A stretch of 5,711 bases of DNA from Chloroflexota bacterium (GTDB lineage: Bacteria > Chloroflexota > Anaerolineae > Anaerolineales > DRMV01): assembly GCA_013153375.1 (NCBI GenBank), contig JAADEN010000105.1:1-5711 (forward strand), read 5' to 3'. The number at the start of each line of letters is the position of its first letter. The first letter of the stretch is position 1. The notes beneath the pieces were generated by a model. The model worked only from the letters and a program-made list of their open reading frames with translations. It was not told the DNA's origin and did not search any database. The position numbers and the translations under genes are program-made. Shown here one piece after another: positions 5,608-5,711 of the stretch.

Positions 5608-5711
5608 TCACCCCAGCGCCCACGCTCCCAGCGCGAAAGCCAGCGCGTAGAGCAGGGCCAACTGCCCGGTTTGGGCCAGCACGGGGTTGAGCGCGCGGCC
5701 CCGGGCCCGCC
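5608..5711 (-). CDS. C-terminal end of a membrane protein, possibly MenA/UbiA-type prenyltransferase
   Basis: The frame that ends at TGA (5608-5610) gives 33 residues to the right edge: a basic start (RARGRALNP), then VLAQTGQLALLYALAFALGAW and a short ALG tail. The last 24 or so residues are strongly hydrophobic and read as one terminal membrane helix. An LNPVLAQT segment before a final helix is reminiscent of the end of MenA-like and other UbiA-superfamily prenyltransferases, which attach the isoprenoid tail in quinone synthesis at the membrane. With so few residues, that identity is a guess; other multi-pass proteins could end this way. The other two minus-strand frames give Cys/Trp- or Arg/Gly-rich text with no protein-like pattern, which supports this frame. 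Confidence 0.6.
   Translation of the reverse strand, partial: RARGRALNPVLAQTGQLALLYALAFALGAWALG

Overview
All recognisable genes lie on the minus strand, so the window reads from right to left: the C-terminal tail of a membrane protein (5608-5711, cut by the right edge), a FtsK/EccC-like protein with a degenerate nucleotide-binding loop (4509-5378), a full-length single-chain pyruvate:ferredoxin oxidoreductase (684-4271), and a MarR-family regulator (1-447, cut by the left edge). The DNA is GC-rich, about two thirds by eye, and the two complete genes use no TTA, CTA or TCA codons. The organism is probably a high-GC bacterium with anaerobic or facultative metabolism. An origin in Chloroflexota or a similar lineage is possible, but it is inferred only from gene style and is not proven.

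The centre is the oxidoreductase. It carries every expected cofactor site: the thiamine diphosphate site, a two-cluster ferredoxin domain and the four cysteines of the proximal cluster. It would oxidise pyruvate to acetyl-CoA and CO2 and reduce ferredoxin or flavodoxin. It has a strong ribosome binding site, a terminator of its own, and a leader that contains a second terminator-like hairpin, so attenuation is possible.

Upstream of it, the FtsK/EccC-like gene has its own extended -10 promoter. Its leader is about 140 nt long and holds a perfect 9-bp stem whose loop can pair with a segment just before the ribosome binding site, an arrangement like a pseudoknot. The gene ends in a textbook terminator. 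Its protein keeps the fold-defining segments of the FtsK/EccC ATPase but has lost the Walker A lysine and glycines, so it is probably a pseudo-ATPase.

Downstream of the oxidoreductase, the MarR gene has a near-consensus sigma70-type promoter. A palindrome sits over the predicted transcription start, which suggests autoregulation. The genes appear to be separate transcription units and not one operon, since each gap holds promoter-like and/or terminator-like signals. No RNA genes, CRISPR arrays, insertion sequences or phage genes were seen.
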